A stretch of DNA of 47,155 nt from Psychrobacter immobilis (GTDB taxonomy: Bacteria > Pseudomonadota > Gammaproteobacteria > Pseudomonadales > Moraxellaceae), in contig NZ_CAJGZQ010000027.1 of the NCBI RefSeq assembly GCF_904846185.1, positions 1 through 47,155 on the forward strand, in the 5' to 3' direction. Each line of letters begins with the position of its first letter. Position 1 is the first letter of the stretch. The notes below the pieces were generated by a model. It was given only the letters and a program-made list of their open reading frames with translations. It was not told the DNA's origin and ran no database searches. This document shows positions 9,113 through 18,127 of this stretch, one piece after another. The position numbers were made by a program, and so were the translations under genes.

Positions 9113-10198
9113 TTAGTCAAATAAATTTAACTGCGGCAACAATTGGGCGGCAGGTGCTAATGAAGAGAAAGTAACACCGACTAAGCGGATAGGTAGCTCA
9201 CGAGGAATGTCTAAAAACAGTTTGTCTAACCAATAATGGGCAGAATCAGCACTGTTAAAGGCAGTCGATAGCGTGTGTGAGCGGGTGATTTGAGTAAAGT
9301 CTGCGTATTTAACTTTTAGAGTAATGGTATAGGCGACCAGCTGTTTTTGTTGCAATTGATGAAAGGCATCAGCATTTTGTTCATAAATTTGTATACGTAA
9401 TTCATGGTTATCACTTAGATTGTCTTTGAATGTGGTCTCAGAACCCACAGATTTATGCGCGCGCTCAGATTTGACAGCACGCTCATCACGCCCATGGGCA
9501 ATATCGTGATAAAACTGCCCACGCTTGCCGAACTCCTGCACCAATACAGCCGCTTGCATTCGCTTGAGATCCGCGCCAGTACTTACACCCATCGCATGTA
9601 AGCGCCTGGCAGTGGCTTTACCAATACCATGAAAGCGCTCGATAGGTAGCGTACTGATAAAGGCATCAGCGTCCGCTGGCGTGATAATGGCCGTACCATT
9701 GGGCTTATTGGTATCAGAGGCAATTTTAGCCAGCATCTTGTTAAACGACACACCTGCTGAGGCCGTTAATCCAGTATGCGCTAGTATTTGTGCCCTTAGC
9801 CAGTTCGCCATCAAGGTCGCTGAGCCTTTATGGACATGTAGCCCTGTAACATCGAGATAGGCCTCATCTAGAGACAATGGTTCAACATGCGGCGTTAAGC
9901 GGTACATAATCTGGCGAATATCGCTACTAACTGCGCGATAAACCTCAAAACGTGGTCTAACAAAAATGACTTCTGGGCAACGTTTACGCGCCTCATAACA
10001 AGACATGGCAGAGCGTACACCGAATTTACGTACTTCATAGCTGGCTGCCGCGACCACACCGCGACCACTTGGATCGCCACCAACCACCAGTGGCTTACCG
10101 CGCAGTTCAGGAAAGTCACGCTGCTCCACACTGGCATAAAAAGCATCCATGTCTATATGAATGATTTTACGGGGGCTAGCATTTATAGAAGTTGTCAT
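9113..10198 (-). CDS. dinB: DNA polymerase IV (Y-family)
   Basis: Error-prone translesion polymerase. ATG 10198 is taken; a GTG two codons upstream is an alternative. The catalytic carboxylates are visible in IIHIDMDAFYASVE (D16 from this start) and in LSLDEAYLD (D111, E112), and the steric gate/fingers region VVAAASYEVRKFGVRSAM is intact. A helix-hairpin-helix follows (RFHGIGKATARRLHAMG), then the little-finger domain. The last residues, QLNLFD, form a typical beta-clamp binding peptide, so the protein is complete at 361 residues. I saw no convincing SOS operator upstream. Confidence 0.96.
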   Translation of the reverse strand: MTTSINASPRKIIHIDMDAFYASVEQRDFPELRGKPLVVGGDPSGRGVVAAASYEVRKFGVRSAMSCYEARKRCPEVIFVRPRFEVYRAVSSDIRQIMYRLTPHVEPLSLDEAYLDVTGLHVHKGSATLMANWLRAQILAHTGLTASAGVSFNKMLAKIASDTNKPNGTAIITPADADAFISTLPIERFHGIGKATARRLHAMGVSTGADLKRMQAAVLVQEFGKRGQFYHDIAHGRDERAVKSERAHKSVGSETTFKDNLSDNHELRIQIYEQNADAFHQLQQKQLVAYTITLKVKYADFTQITRSHTLSTAFNSADSAHYWLDKLFLDIPRELPIRLVGVTFSSLAPAAQLLPQLNLFD

Positions 10199-10707
10199 AC
10201 TCACTATTTTACCTGATTCAAGCGCTTTGATTGAGTATCAAAATTTAAATTTATCGATAGACTCCTTTGCTAGGTTAGTAGAACGCTAGCAATGATATAT
10301 GAATAGTTTTATATGTCATAAATCTTATATATTATAGAGTTAGTTAATAATAAACAGTAGTATTAATTCAAAAAAAATCGTATTTAGCAAACATATTTTT
10401 GCTATTGAATTGTTTAGGTCTGCTGTAAATCAAACTCATTTGTACTCTTGCACCACCTGTCGTATCCACCTCACCGTTTGTCATAAATCTCACATTTAGA
10501 TGTTACAGTTTTGATTCTGGTGTTTTACAATATAGTATCCGCGCTAATGGATGACTGTAAAACAATAAGTAATGCCTTGTGCGCCTCTATGACTATGTAA
10601 AAAAGACATTGCTTATCGCTCATGCCAAGATCGAAAATGGAGTTTTGGTAAAATTAACTCTTTAAGAGCTTGATGTTAGAGAGTTTAGAATGACTAAGGA
10701 GCTGATG
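10199..10707. other. Intergenic region, no gene seen
   Basis: About 500 bases of AT-rich sequence between dinB and the small hypothetical gene. No coding frame of note, RNA gene or strong hairpin was found. It must hold the divergent promoters of both neighbours, but I could not choose convincing -35/-10 pairs. Confidence 0.5.
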
Positions 10708-10953
10708 ATGAATAATGAACTAAAAGGGAGCGATTTAACAAGGGCGATGCTAGCACGCGGCGATAAAAAAGTATGGTGTGCGGTTTGTGATGATAGTGAT
10801 GAGCAAGCAATGATGGATCATTGTGGTAATGATTTTACGGCTTATATCGTGTCATTTCGTGACGGACATTTTTATTGCAATGCTGGCATGCCGTGGGAGT
10901 TTGCCGTGCCCATTAAGATAATTGCGGTGCTGCAATCTGAAATAGAGAAGTAA
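10708..10953 (+). CDS. Small hypothetical protein with Cys pair
   Basis: An 81-residue protein not recognised. The start at 10708 is chosen because AAGGAG (10696-10701) lies six bases upstream; ATG 10690 overlaps that site and ATG 10705 is too close. Visible features: a CAVC motif followed by an acidic stretch and a DHCGND segment, which could be a metal or redox site; then alternating hydrophobic segments suggesting a small alpha/beta fold. There is no signal peptide or TM segment. It converges with the tRNA-Leu gene. Confidence 0.6.
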   Translation: MNNELKGSDLTRAMLARGDKKVWCAVCDDSDEQAMMDHCGNDFTAYIVSFRDGHFYCNAGMPWEFAVPIKIIAVLQSEIEK

Positions 10954-10976
10954 GTGAAGCAATAATATTACCGGCA

Positions 10977-11000
10977 CAAAAAAACCTCCTAATGAGGAGG
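10977..11000 (-). terminator. Terminator after tRNA-Leu
   Basis: On the minus strand CCTCCTCATTAGGAGG forms a tight hairpin followed by a T run, 18 bases after the tRNA CCA end. The A run and hairpin could also act, weakly, for the plus-strand gene ending at 10953. Confidence 0.8.
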
Positions 11001-11018
11001 CTGATTTGTTACTAATAT

Positions 11019-11104
11019 TGGTACCAGTGGTCGGACTCGAACCGACACGCTTATTAGGCAACGGATTTTGAATCCGTCATGTCTACCAATTCCATCACAC
11101 TGGC
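11019..11104 (-). tRNA. tRNA-Leu (anticodon CAA)
   Basis: An 86-nt class II tRNA with an encoded CCA end. The acceptor stem pairs GCCAGTG with CACTGGT (one G-U), the D-loop carries AATTGGTAGAC, the anticodon stem ACGGA/TCCGT encloses loop TTCAAAA giving anticodon CAA (reads UUG), a variable arm follows (TGCCTAATAAGCG), and the T arm has GGTTCGAGTCC. The long variable arm is as expected for Leu. Confidence 0.96.
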
Positions 11105-11238
11105 ATGTTAGAAGATAAGGTCTATTAGATAGAGATTATCGAATTGGGCTACAGGGTTAACTCTGTATAGGCTGCGTATTATAGCAGCCTATTTTTATCC
11201 GTCAAGAATTATTTGATATAATTTTCAATTAAATTGGT

Positions 11239-12012
11239 TTAGCCTACAAAAGCACGTTCAACGGCATAATCTGCTTGGACACCCATGCGTGGTGAAACAG
11301 TCAAACCAAAATCATCCAAAATCGCTGAAACTTCAGCATTAAATGGCATGCTACCGCAGATCATGACACGGTCGTCTTCTTTATTCATCGGTGGTAAGCC
11401 AATGTCTTCAAAGAGCTTTCCTGAGGTCATTAAGTCAGTCACGCGACCTTGATTTTTGAACTCCTCACGAGTCACTGTCGGGTAGTAAATGAATTTTTCA
11501 CGGTACCATTCACCAAAGATCTCGTCGTTAGGTAACTCATTTTCAAACATATCACGATACGCCAAATCATCGACATGGCGCACACCATGTACCAAGATGA
11601 TTTTTTCAAAGCGTTCATAGACTTCAGGATCACGTGCCAATGCTAAAAATGGCGCCAGTCCAGTGCCTGTAGAGAGCATATAAAGATTTTTGCCAGGCAG
11701 TAAATCATCTAGTACCAAAGTGCCCGTTGGTTTTTTGCTGACCAACAGCTCGTCACCGACTTTGATATGCTGCAAGCGCGAGGTTAATGGGCCATCTTGA
11801 ACTTTGATAGAAAAGAATTCTAAGTGATCTTCGTAGTTCGGGCTAGCAATCGAATAAGCGCGCAATAGCGGTCTGCCATCGACAACGATTCCGATCATCG
11901 CAAATTCGCCATTACGAAAGCGCAGGCCATCGTCGCGAGTTGTCTTGATGCTAAATAGAGCGTCATTCCAGTGATGAACCTCTGTGACCGTTTCGGTGCG
12001 AAGTTTTGACAT
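11239..12012 (-). CDS. fpr: Ferredoxin--NADP+ reductase
   Basis: FAD enzyme exchanging electrons between NADPH and ferredoxin/flavodoxin. The length of 257 residues matches the bacterial Fpr subclass. The FAD-binding motif RAYSIASP is at 51-58, and the NADP-binding loop STGTGLAPF is at 114-122, with ICGSMPFN downstream. The C-terminus (YAVERAFVG) carries the aromatic-plus-short-tail ending of this subclass. It is a single gene with about 500 bases of non-coding sequence upstream, where its regulation presumably lies; I cannot identify a specific operator. Confidence 0.95.
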   Translation of the reverse strand: MSKLRTETVTEVHHWNDALFSIKTTRDDGLRFRNGEFAMIGIVVDGRPLLRAYSIASPNYEDHLEFFSIKVQDGPLTSRLQHIKVGDELLVSKKPTGTLVLDDLLPGKNLYMLSTGTGLAPFLALARDPEVYERFEKIILVHGVRHVDDLAYRDMFENELPNDEIFGEWYREKFIYYPTVTREEFKNQGRVTDLMTSGKLFEDIGLPPMNKEDDRVMICGSMPFNAEVSAILDDFGLTVSPRMGVQADYAVERAFVG

Positions 12013-12518
12013 AAAGTCCTCGTTAATAAGTTGCTATCGGTTTTATTAAGTTTAAATGAGTGTTAAATTAAAATTTTCAATGAAAAAGGGTATAGAAGGG
12101 TAGTAAATTTTCAATCACTATTAGAACAGCCAATCGTTTAAAACCTCTGTCACGCAAAGTAAGTAGCATAGCCGATGTTTTAACCAATGTTATGGGGCGA
12201 TATTCTAACACCTTATTAAGCATTTAAAATCAGGAGAGGGACTGATAAGGTCTAAGGATAGATACGACTGAATCTGTCACCTGTCAAACCACGACAATGG
12301 CTGTTGCTGTAGATGGCTTATAAGGGTTGAAAAATAAAGGCTCTCATCGAATTTATGGCTCATAATACCAAAATTTAAAATAAAAATCCGTCTGGTAGCG
12401 ACGATGCGGCATGATAAAATGGAATATCGTTAGTGAGTAATTTTGTATCACTAGATAATATGCGCTAAACGCTCTCATAAAAGTAGATGCTGACTATTGA
12501 ACGGTTTTTTGGAGAAAC
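12013..12518. other. Intergenic region between fpr and trmO, no gene seen
   Basis: Just over 500 bases between divergent genes. The fpr-proximal half is AT-rich, the trmO-proximal half more mixed. No tRNA, strong hairpin or coding frame was found; it should contain promoters for both directions. Confidence 0.5.
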
Positions 12519-13394
12519 ATGATGTCTGATGATAATATCTCTTTGGCGGGTTACCACCATGCGCCAATGATTGGCTACCATCGTGCGCCGCTATCACAGA
12601 AATTTGGTGCGCCACGCCAGCCGAATTTGGTTGCGCTCACCAGTATCATCGAGATGATAGCGCCTTATGACTCGCCAGCAGCATTTGCCGGTTTAGACGC
12701 GTTCAGCCATATCTGGATCAGTTGGCAGTTTCATTATAACTATACCAATAAAGACACTCACATTGGCAAAAGCGGCACTGGCTTTCGTGCGCAAGTCCGC
12801 CCACCAAGGCTCGGTGGCAATCAAAAAATAGGGGTGTTTGCCAGTCGCAGTATGTATCGACCCTCAGCGCTTGGGTTATCTGTCGTCAAGCTTGAAAGTA
12901 TCGAGGTTGTAGAAGGGCGCGTGTTACTTATTATTAGCGGTGCGGATATGATAGATGGTACGCCGATTATCGATATTAAGCCCTATGTCGCTTATAGCGA
13001 TGCGCTCAGTAATGCAAAAAGCGGGTTTGCGCCAACTGCGCCAGATTTATTAGAGATAATTATTACGGAGTCTGCTTACGAGCAATTTATGATGTTGGTT
13101 GACGCTGGACGATGCGATAAAAATGACAATGAAACTGAAAATAAAAATAATAAGAAAGCTATTCATGCAAAAAATAATAGTGTGGAGACGCTTATTCAAC
13201 AAATGCAAGAGCAATTGCTCATTGCTGATATCGAGACTATTAAAGCATTAATTGCGCAAGACCCGCGTCCAGCTTATCGTCGCGCGGAGATACATACGCC
13301 GTTTGTCATGCGTTATAAGTCTGTCGATGTGAGCTTCCAGTTGATAGAATCAGGGCAATTGCAGATAACAGCTGTTGTCAAAGTGAGCTTATAG
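12519..13394 (+). CDS. trmO: tRNA (N6-threonylcarbamoyladenosine(37)-N6)-methyltransferase TrmO
   Basis: TsaA/YaeB-family SAM-dependent enzyme that methylates t6A37 in some threonine tRNAs. The N-terminal beta-barrel carries the family motifs: a PMIGYHRAPLSQKFGAPRQP opening, FSHIWISWQFH, RPPRLGG, GVFASRSMYRPSALGLSV, and DGTPIIDIKPYVAYSD. The C-terminal region is typical TrmO but interrupted at about 200-225 by a Lys/Asn-rich low-complexity insertion, making the protein 291 residues rather than about 235. GGAG precedes two adjacent ATG codons (12519 and 12522), and either may be the start. The next gene, gspE, is 85 bases downstream. Confidence 0.92.
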   Translation: MMSDDNISLAGYHHAPMIGYHRAPLSQKFGAPRQPNLVALTSIIEMIAPYDSPAAFAGLDAFSHIWISWQFHYNYTNKDTHIGKSGTGFRAQVRPPRLGGNQKIGVFASRSMYRPSALGLSVVKLESIEVVEGRVLLIISGADMIDGTPIIDIKPYVAYSDALSNAKSGFAPTAPDLLEIIITESAYEQFMMLVDAGRCDKNDNETENKNNKKAIHAKNNSVETLIQQMQEQLLIADIETIKALIAQDPRPAYRRAEIHTPFVMRYKSVDVSFQLIESGQLQITAVVKVSL

Positions 13395-13479
13395 TGCCCA
13401 GTGACGCCATTACTGCCGCATGAATTATCCATAAATCACTCCTCAATAAATAACGCATCAATAATAAAAGAAGAAAAAA

Positions 13480-15267
13480 ATGTCTGCTCAGAAATATTCA
13501 ATCGTGATTGATTTACGTTGGTGCTTAGATGAACTATTGGCAGATAAAGTGATTGATCAGCGTGGCTACAATTTAGTGATGACGAGCCGCCGTGATAAAG
13601 CGCAGCATCCACTCCTGACCATCAGTGAGTTTGGTCTGCCAAACGGTCATGCACTGGATAAAAATGTTGAGCATAAATTGACTTTGGTATGGTTGAATCA
13701 ATGGTTGGCGGCCAAAGCAGGCATGGCACTTGTCCGTATTGATCCATTAAAAGTCGATGTCCCAGCCGTCACTCAACTAATGTCCTTTGAATATGCCCGC
13801 TCACAGCATATTTTGCCCATTGAAGTGACGAATGATGAAGTCGTCATCGGTACAGACCAGCCGTTTTGTACTGAGTGGCAGACAAGTATCGAAAAATTAA
13901 TCAAGTCTAAAAGCTATCGTACGGTTTATATCAATCCTGAGCAAATCAATCGCTACCGTCAAGAGTTTTACCAAGTCACCCAAGCGATTGCAGGAGCAAA
14001 TAGTGTCCACAAACGGGCGGCGGCTGATGTCACCAATGTCGAGGCATTATTGCAACTGGGCGACAATACCAACCCTGATGCCAACGATCAACATATTGTC
14101 AGAGTTGTCGATTGGCTGTTGCAATATGCTTTTGAGCAGCGCGCCAGTGATATCCATTTAGAGCCTCGCCGTGAGACGGGTAAAGTCCGTTTTCGTATTG
14201 ATGGCGTACTACATACCGTTTATGAGATGCCATTGGCAATCATTGTCGCGGTGACGGCGCGGATTAAAATATTAGGACGACTGAATGTGGCAGAAAAACG
14301 CAAACCACAAGATGGCAGGCTAAAAACCCGTACGCCAAAAGGTCTAGAAACTGAGCTGCGCCTATCGACGATGCCCACTGCCTTTGGCGAAAAGCTGGTC
14401 ATGCGGGTGTTTGACCCTGAAGTGCTGGTGCGCTCGTTTGCTCAGCTTGGCTTGTCAGGTAAACAGCTCGAGACTTGGCATGAGCTGACGGCGCATCCAA
14501 ACGGTATTATCTTGGTCACTGGTCCGACTGGCTCAGGCAAGACTACGACGTTGTACAGTACGCTCAAGCAGCTCGCCACAGAACAAGTCAACGTCTGTAC
14601 GATTGAAGATCCTATCGAGATGATTGAGCCAGCTTTCAACCAAATGCAGGTCAATCCAGGGGTTGACTTGCACTTCGCTGAAGGCATTCGCTCTTTGATG
14701 CGCCAAGACCCAGACATCATTATGGTTGGTGAGATTCGCGATGCCGAAACCGCCAATATGGCAGTGCAGGCATCACTGACTGGACATTTGGTGCTCTCGA
14801 CGTTGCATACCAATGATGCACCAAGCTCACTTACTCGCTTGCATGATTTGGGTATTCAGCCGTTTTTAACCTCAGCGACGATACTAGGCGTCATGGCGCA
14901 GCGTTTGCTACGCACGTTATGTCCACATTGCAAAAAAGCCCTAGACGTGATCCCAGACAGTGAAATTGCTGTTCAGTGGCAGGAATTGGTTCAACCTTGG
15001 CGTGCGCCCGCTCCAGCGCAAATTTATACGGCGCAAGGCTGCGAGCATTGTCGTCATACGGGCTATCAAGGTCGCGTTGGTCTGTACGAGATCATGCCGT
15101 TGTCAAATGAGCTAAAAAAACTGGTCGCCGCCGATGCCAATTTAGATGTGCTTAAGCAGCAAGCGTACCGCGAAGGTGTGCAGCCATTGCGCTTATCGGG
15201 CGCAAAGCGTATTAGTGAAGGGGTAACGACTATAGAAGAAGTAATGCGAGTGGTGCCATTGCATTGA
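13480..15267 (+). CDS. gspE: Type II secretion ATPase GspE (GspE/PilB family)
   Basis: Cytoplasmic hexameric ATPase that powers pseudopilus assembly. The N-terminal GspE/PilB domain (about 60-160) is followed by the ATPase core: Walker A GPTGSGKT at 348-355, TIEDPIE (Asp box), Walker B region IMVGEIRD, and the His box TGHLVLSTLHTN. The tetracysteine zinc site is complete (CPHC at 481-484, CEHC at 521-524). PilB is the main alternative; GspE is preferred because gspH-I-J-K lie 2.9 kb downstream and no pil genes are near. Other T2SS genes (C, D, F, G, L, M) are not in this window. Confidence 0.88.
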   Translation: MSAQKYSIVIDLRWCLDELLADKVIDQRGYNLVMTSRRDKAQHPLLTISEFGLPNGHALDKNVEHKLTLVWLNQWLAAKAGMALVRIDPLKVDVPAVTQLMSFEYARSQHILPIEVTNDEVVIGTDQPFCTEWQTSIEKLIKSKSYRTVYINPEQINRYRQEFYQVTQAIAGANSVHKRAAADVTNVEALLQLGDNTNPDANDQHIVRVVDWLLQYAFEQRASDIHLEPRRETGKVRFRIDGVLHTVYEMPLAIIVAVTARIKILGRLNVAEKRKPQDGRLKTRTPKGLETELRLSTMPTAFGEKLVMRVFDPEVLVRSFAQLGLSGKQLETWHELTAHPNGIILVTGPTGSGKTTTLYSTLKQLATEQVNVCTIEDPIEMIEPAFNQMQVNPGVDLHFAEGIRSLMRQDPDIIMVGEIRDAETANMAVQASLTGHLVLSTLHTNDAPSSLTRLHDLGIQPFLTSATILGVMAQRLLRTLCPHCKKALDVIPDSEIAVQWQELVQPWRAPAPAQIYTAQGCEHCRHTGYQGRVGLYEIMPLSNELKKLVAADANLDVLKQQAYREGVQPLRLSGAKRISEGVTTIEEVMRVVPLH

Positions 15268-15320
15268 CATCAAACGGCTAACGCTTGCTATGGTAAAAGG
15301 CTGCCTTGTAACTTAACTTT

Positions 15321-15986
15321 TTAACGCTCCCAGCGTACATTTTGGCGAATAATTTTGGCTGGTGTACCAGCAATCATGCAGTTGGGCGTCTCAACTGGTT
15401 TATTGACAAATGCCCCTGCTGCAATAATACAACCACTGGCGATAGAGACGTTTTTAGAAATGGTCACATTGGCGGCAATCCAAATATGGTCTCCTAAAAT
15501 GACGTCTGTATGTGCCTTATTCACTCGCGCGTTAGTGTCTATATCATAGACCTTGTGAACGTCAGTCGCTCGAATTTCGATACCACGTGATATCATGCAT
15601 GATTGACCAATGGCCACACTTTTATCACGCGCCAAAATATAGCAATCAATAGCGGTGGTATTATTGCCGATATAAATATGCAGATGATTACCGACAACCA
15701 ATAATTGCCCCGAGAACTTAACTTTCTCTCCAATCGTGACTTGATTGTGATTGCCGTTGATGTCAATTTTTAACTCATTAAATTTGCCGCCCTTACCGAT
15801 AGTAATTTGATTGTCATGACCTTTACGAATGGTAATGGTCGAATTGCCAATGATGCGTGCATCTTTGGCAATACTGATATGATTATTGAGCCCTTTGTCT
15901 TGTAATAAAAACCGCTTTTTATAAAGCTGTTTGGGTAATAATGTTTTTATAATCGGAGAAAGGCTGATGGTTTTTTTATGGTTCAT
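15321..15986 (-). CDS. Hexapeptide-repeat acyltransferase
   Basis: Left-handed beta-helix acyltransferase, probably O-acetylating a sugar. ATG 15986 is chosen, giving 221 residues; a TTG further upstream would add a hydrophobic segment without a good ribosome site. The body (about 40-210) is built of hexapeptide turns, such as NSTITIRKGHDNQITIGKG and VILGDHIWIAANVTISKNV. The closing IAGTPAKII motif is typical of CysE/LacA/NodL-type acetyltransferases for sugars and surface polysaccharides. Strand opposite to gspE and tatD on either side, so it interrupts the T2SS stretch. Substrate unknown. Confidence 0.85.
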   Translation of the reverse strand: MNHKKTISLSPIIKTLLPKQLYKKRFLLQDKGLNNHISIAKDARIIGNSTITIRKGHDNQITIGKGGKFNELKIDINGNHNQVTIGEKVKFSGQLLVVGNHLHIYIGNNTTAIDCYILARDKSVAIGQSCMISRGIEIRATDVHKVYDIDTNARVNKAHTDVILGDHIWIAANVTISKNVSIASGCIIAAGAFVNKPVETPNCMIAGTPAKIIRQNVRWER

Positions 15987-16246
15987 AATGATGGGCTTAT
16001 GAAAAGTGAGTAGAAGGCGTAATGTTTTCGCTAGCAAATGGCTTGTATGGTTGATTAGCTGTCTTTATATCAAGGCTCATGTCAAGAATATAGTCAGTTT
16101 TGATACCGTTTCAGACACGGTTAACCATAACTTTGATAGTGTAACGCTAAACTTTGCTTGAAAACAGCTGCCTTTGGAGCAATCAATACTCTAAGGTTTT
16201 AAACCTAATATTTTTTATTCATTCATGTTTATTAACGAGATTATTT

Positions 16247-17035
16247 ATGTTTACTGATAGCCATTGTCATCTTAATCGCTTAGATTTAACCAAGTATGAT
16301 GGTCAATTGTCTGGCGCGATTGACGCGATGAAAGAAGCCAATGTCACTCGGGCAATGGCGATTATGTGTGATTTTGCTGAATATGATGAGATTGCTCATA
16401 TTGTCAGCACCTACGGTGATGAGGCGCTAAATCTTGGCATGAGCGTCGGTATTCATCCTTGTGAAGATATCAGTGTCTTGCAATCAGCGACAGTTGAGCG
16501 TTTGATCGAAACGGCTGATGCTGACCATGTATGGGCGATTGGGGAGACAGGATTAGATTATTACTGGTCAACGGAAAACAAAAAAGAGCAGCAAGCCAGT
16601 CTTGCTCGCCATATTCATGCCAGTCAAAGCCTGAAGAAACCACTCGTCATTCATATGCGTGATGCCAAAAAAGATACGATTGACATCCTAAAATCAGAAG
16701 GCGCTGAACATGGCATTATTCATTGCTTTACCGAAGATTGGGAGACGGCCAAACGTGCACTTGACTTAGGGTTTTATATTTCATTTTCGGGCATTGTTAG
16801 CTTTAAGAGTGCTCAAATGATTCAAGATGCAGCAAAAAATATGCCTAGAGACAGACTGCTTATCGAAACTGACAGTCCTTATCTAGCACCGGTGCCCAAG
16901 CGTGGTAGACCGAATGAGCCTGCCTACGTACCGTATGTCGCCAATTGTCTGGCAGAGATGTATGGCTGTAGTAGCGATGATGTTGGGGCATTAACTGCAA
17001 AAAACTTTGAGAATTTACTGGCACAGTATCACTAA
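16247..17035 (+). CDS. TatD-family metal-dependent hydrolase
   Basis: Amidohydrolase-fold protein of the TatD/YcfH family, which includes metal-dependent DNases. Start placed at ATG 16247 (MFTDSHCHL) because the family begins just before the HxH motif; ACGAGA lies upstream. Metal ligands are visible: H6 and H8, Glu in AIGETGLDYYW, His in PLVIHMRDA, His in GIIHCFTE and Asp in IETDSPYL. Length of 262 residues is standard. Complete and confident at family level; which paralogue (TatD, YcfH or YjjV) and which substrate are not certain. Confidence 0.93.
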   Translation: MFTDSHCHLNRLDLTKYDGQLSGAIDAMKEANVTRAMAIMCDFAEYDEIAHIVSTYGDEALNLGMSVGIHPCEDISVLQSATVERLIETADADHVWAIGETGLDYYWSTENKKEQQASLARHIHASQSLKKPLVIHMRDAKKDTIDILKSEGAEHGIIHCFTEDWETAKRALDLGFYISFSGIVSFKSAQMIQDAAKNMPRDRLLIETDSPYLAPVPKRGRPNEPAYVPYVANCLAEMYGCSSDDVGALTAKNFENLLAQYH

Positions 17036-17268
17036 AATGGTTATGCTATGACCACTCAGTCATTTATGATACAGTCCTGTTGCTTTACGTTATTTGAACT
17101 TATGATGTGGAGCGTAAGCCTATGATTATCAATGACTATTTAGCAAACATAAGCATATCTCCTTTGGTGTTTTTCGAGCAGACTTTGTATGATGTTATAC
17201 GCTTGTCGCCGATGCATTCACCCACAGGACAGTCATATGCTTAATCTTGTCAGGTTTTAGGAGAGATT

Positions 17269-17952
17269 ATGAGTCGTCAGCATCAGTTCAAGGCACGAGA
17301 AGAGAATATCTTAGCGATGGCAGAGCAATTGCTACTTGAGTCGGGCGATGGTGATATTACTTTAGACAGTTTGGCAGACCAGCTGGATCTGGCTAAAGGT
17401 ACACTGTACAAGCATTTCTCCAGTAAAGATGAACTCTATTTGCGTATTATTATCCGCTATGAAGAACAACTGTTTGAGATTAATCGTATTGATGATTGTC
17501 CATCAGCAGGCGTTGCTCGTATGATCTTTCAGCAGTTATTTAATCCACAAAAAGCCATGTTGCTCAATCAAATCGAAGAGCGTTTGGCGGCATCAGTGAC
17601 GGGTCTTAATCGATTGTTTGGTGAGCTATATGATATTCGCCGTCAGCGTATGAAACGCTTGATTGACATTATCAGTGCGTATTTACAAGAGCAGCATAGT
17701 AGTTTGAGCACGCGCGACTATTTGTCCTCGATTTGGGCGATGGGTCAGGGCGGTGCTGGACTATTAAATTCAAGCTTTTACCAGCGGTATTTGGGTCGCC
17801 GTGATACCTTACGTTATGCTTTCGTTCAGCAAATGCTTGAGTTGCCGAGCCATTATCCTGCGGCCGACGATGAGGTGATGGATGAAGATATGCAGGAGTT
17901 GGTAGAGCAAATCGATACTGAGTCAGAAGAGCACCGTAATACCAGTTATTAA
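17269..17952 (+). CDS. TetR-family transcriptional regulator
   Basis: A 227-residue repressor-type protein with an N-terminal helix-turn-helix (about 30-55: LDSLADQLDLAKGTLYKHFSS) and an all-helical ligand domain. AGGAGAG precedes the ATG. The C-terminus ends in an acidic tail (DDEVMDEDMQELVEQ). It lies between tatD and gspH on the same strand, 175 bases before gspH. Adjacency alone does not show that it controls the T2SS genes. Ligand and targets are unknown. Confidence 0.9.
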   Translation: MSRQHQFKAREENILAMAEQLLLESGDGDITLDSLADQLDLAKGTLYKHFSSKDELYLRIIIRYEEQLFEINRIDDCPSAGVARMIFQQLFNPQKAMLLNQIEERLAASVTGLNRLFGELYDIRRQRMKRLIDIISAYLQEQHSSLSTRDYLSSIWAMGQGGAGLLNSSFYQRYLGRRDTLRYAFVQQMLELPSHYPAADDEVMDEDMQELVEQIDTESEEHRNTSY

Positions 17953-18127
17953 TATCTTTATTCAACTTATGGTCTTTTAACCCAATTTTTTTAAATTCGT
18001 GTTGCTATATTCATTATCGCAGCACGGTGCATCCATGCTAAAAATGGGTATATGCTTACCAGCTTTAGCGCCCAATCATAGTTTTATTCTTCATACCACA
18101 ACCTACTTGTAGGTTTATAGGTGCAAT

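Noticed and set aside
10199..10320. SOS (LexA) operator upstream of dinB
   Set aside because: No CTGT-N8-ACAG-like site was found near the dinB start.
10852..11061. Minus-strand frame overlapping tRNA-Leu
   Set aside because: It runs through the tRNA and its terminator and is not a plausible gene.
17269..17952. TetR protein as the T2SS regulator
   Set aside because: Only proximity supports this; no palindromic operator was recognised before gspH.
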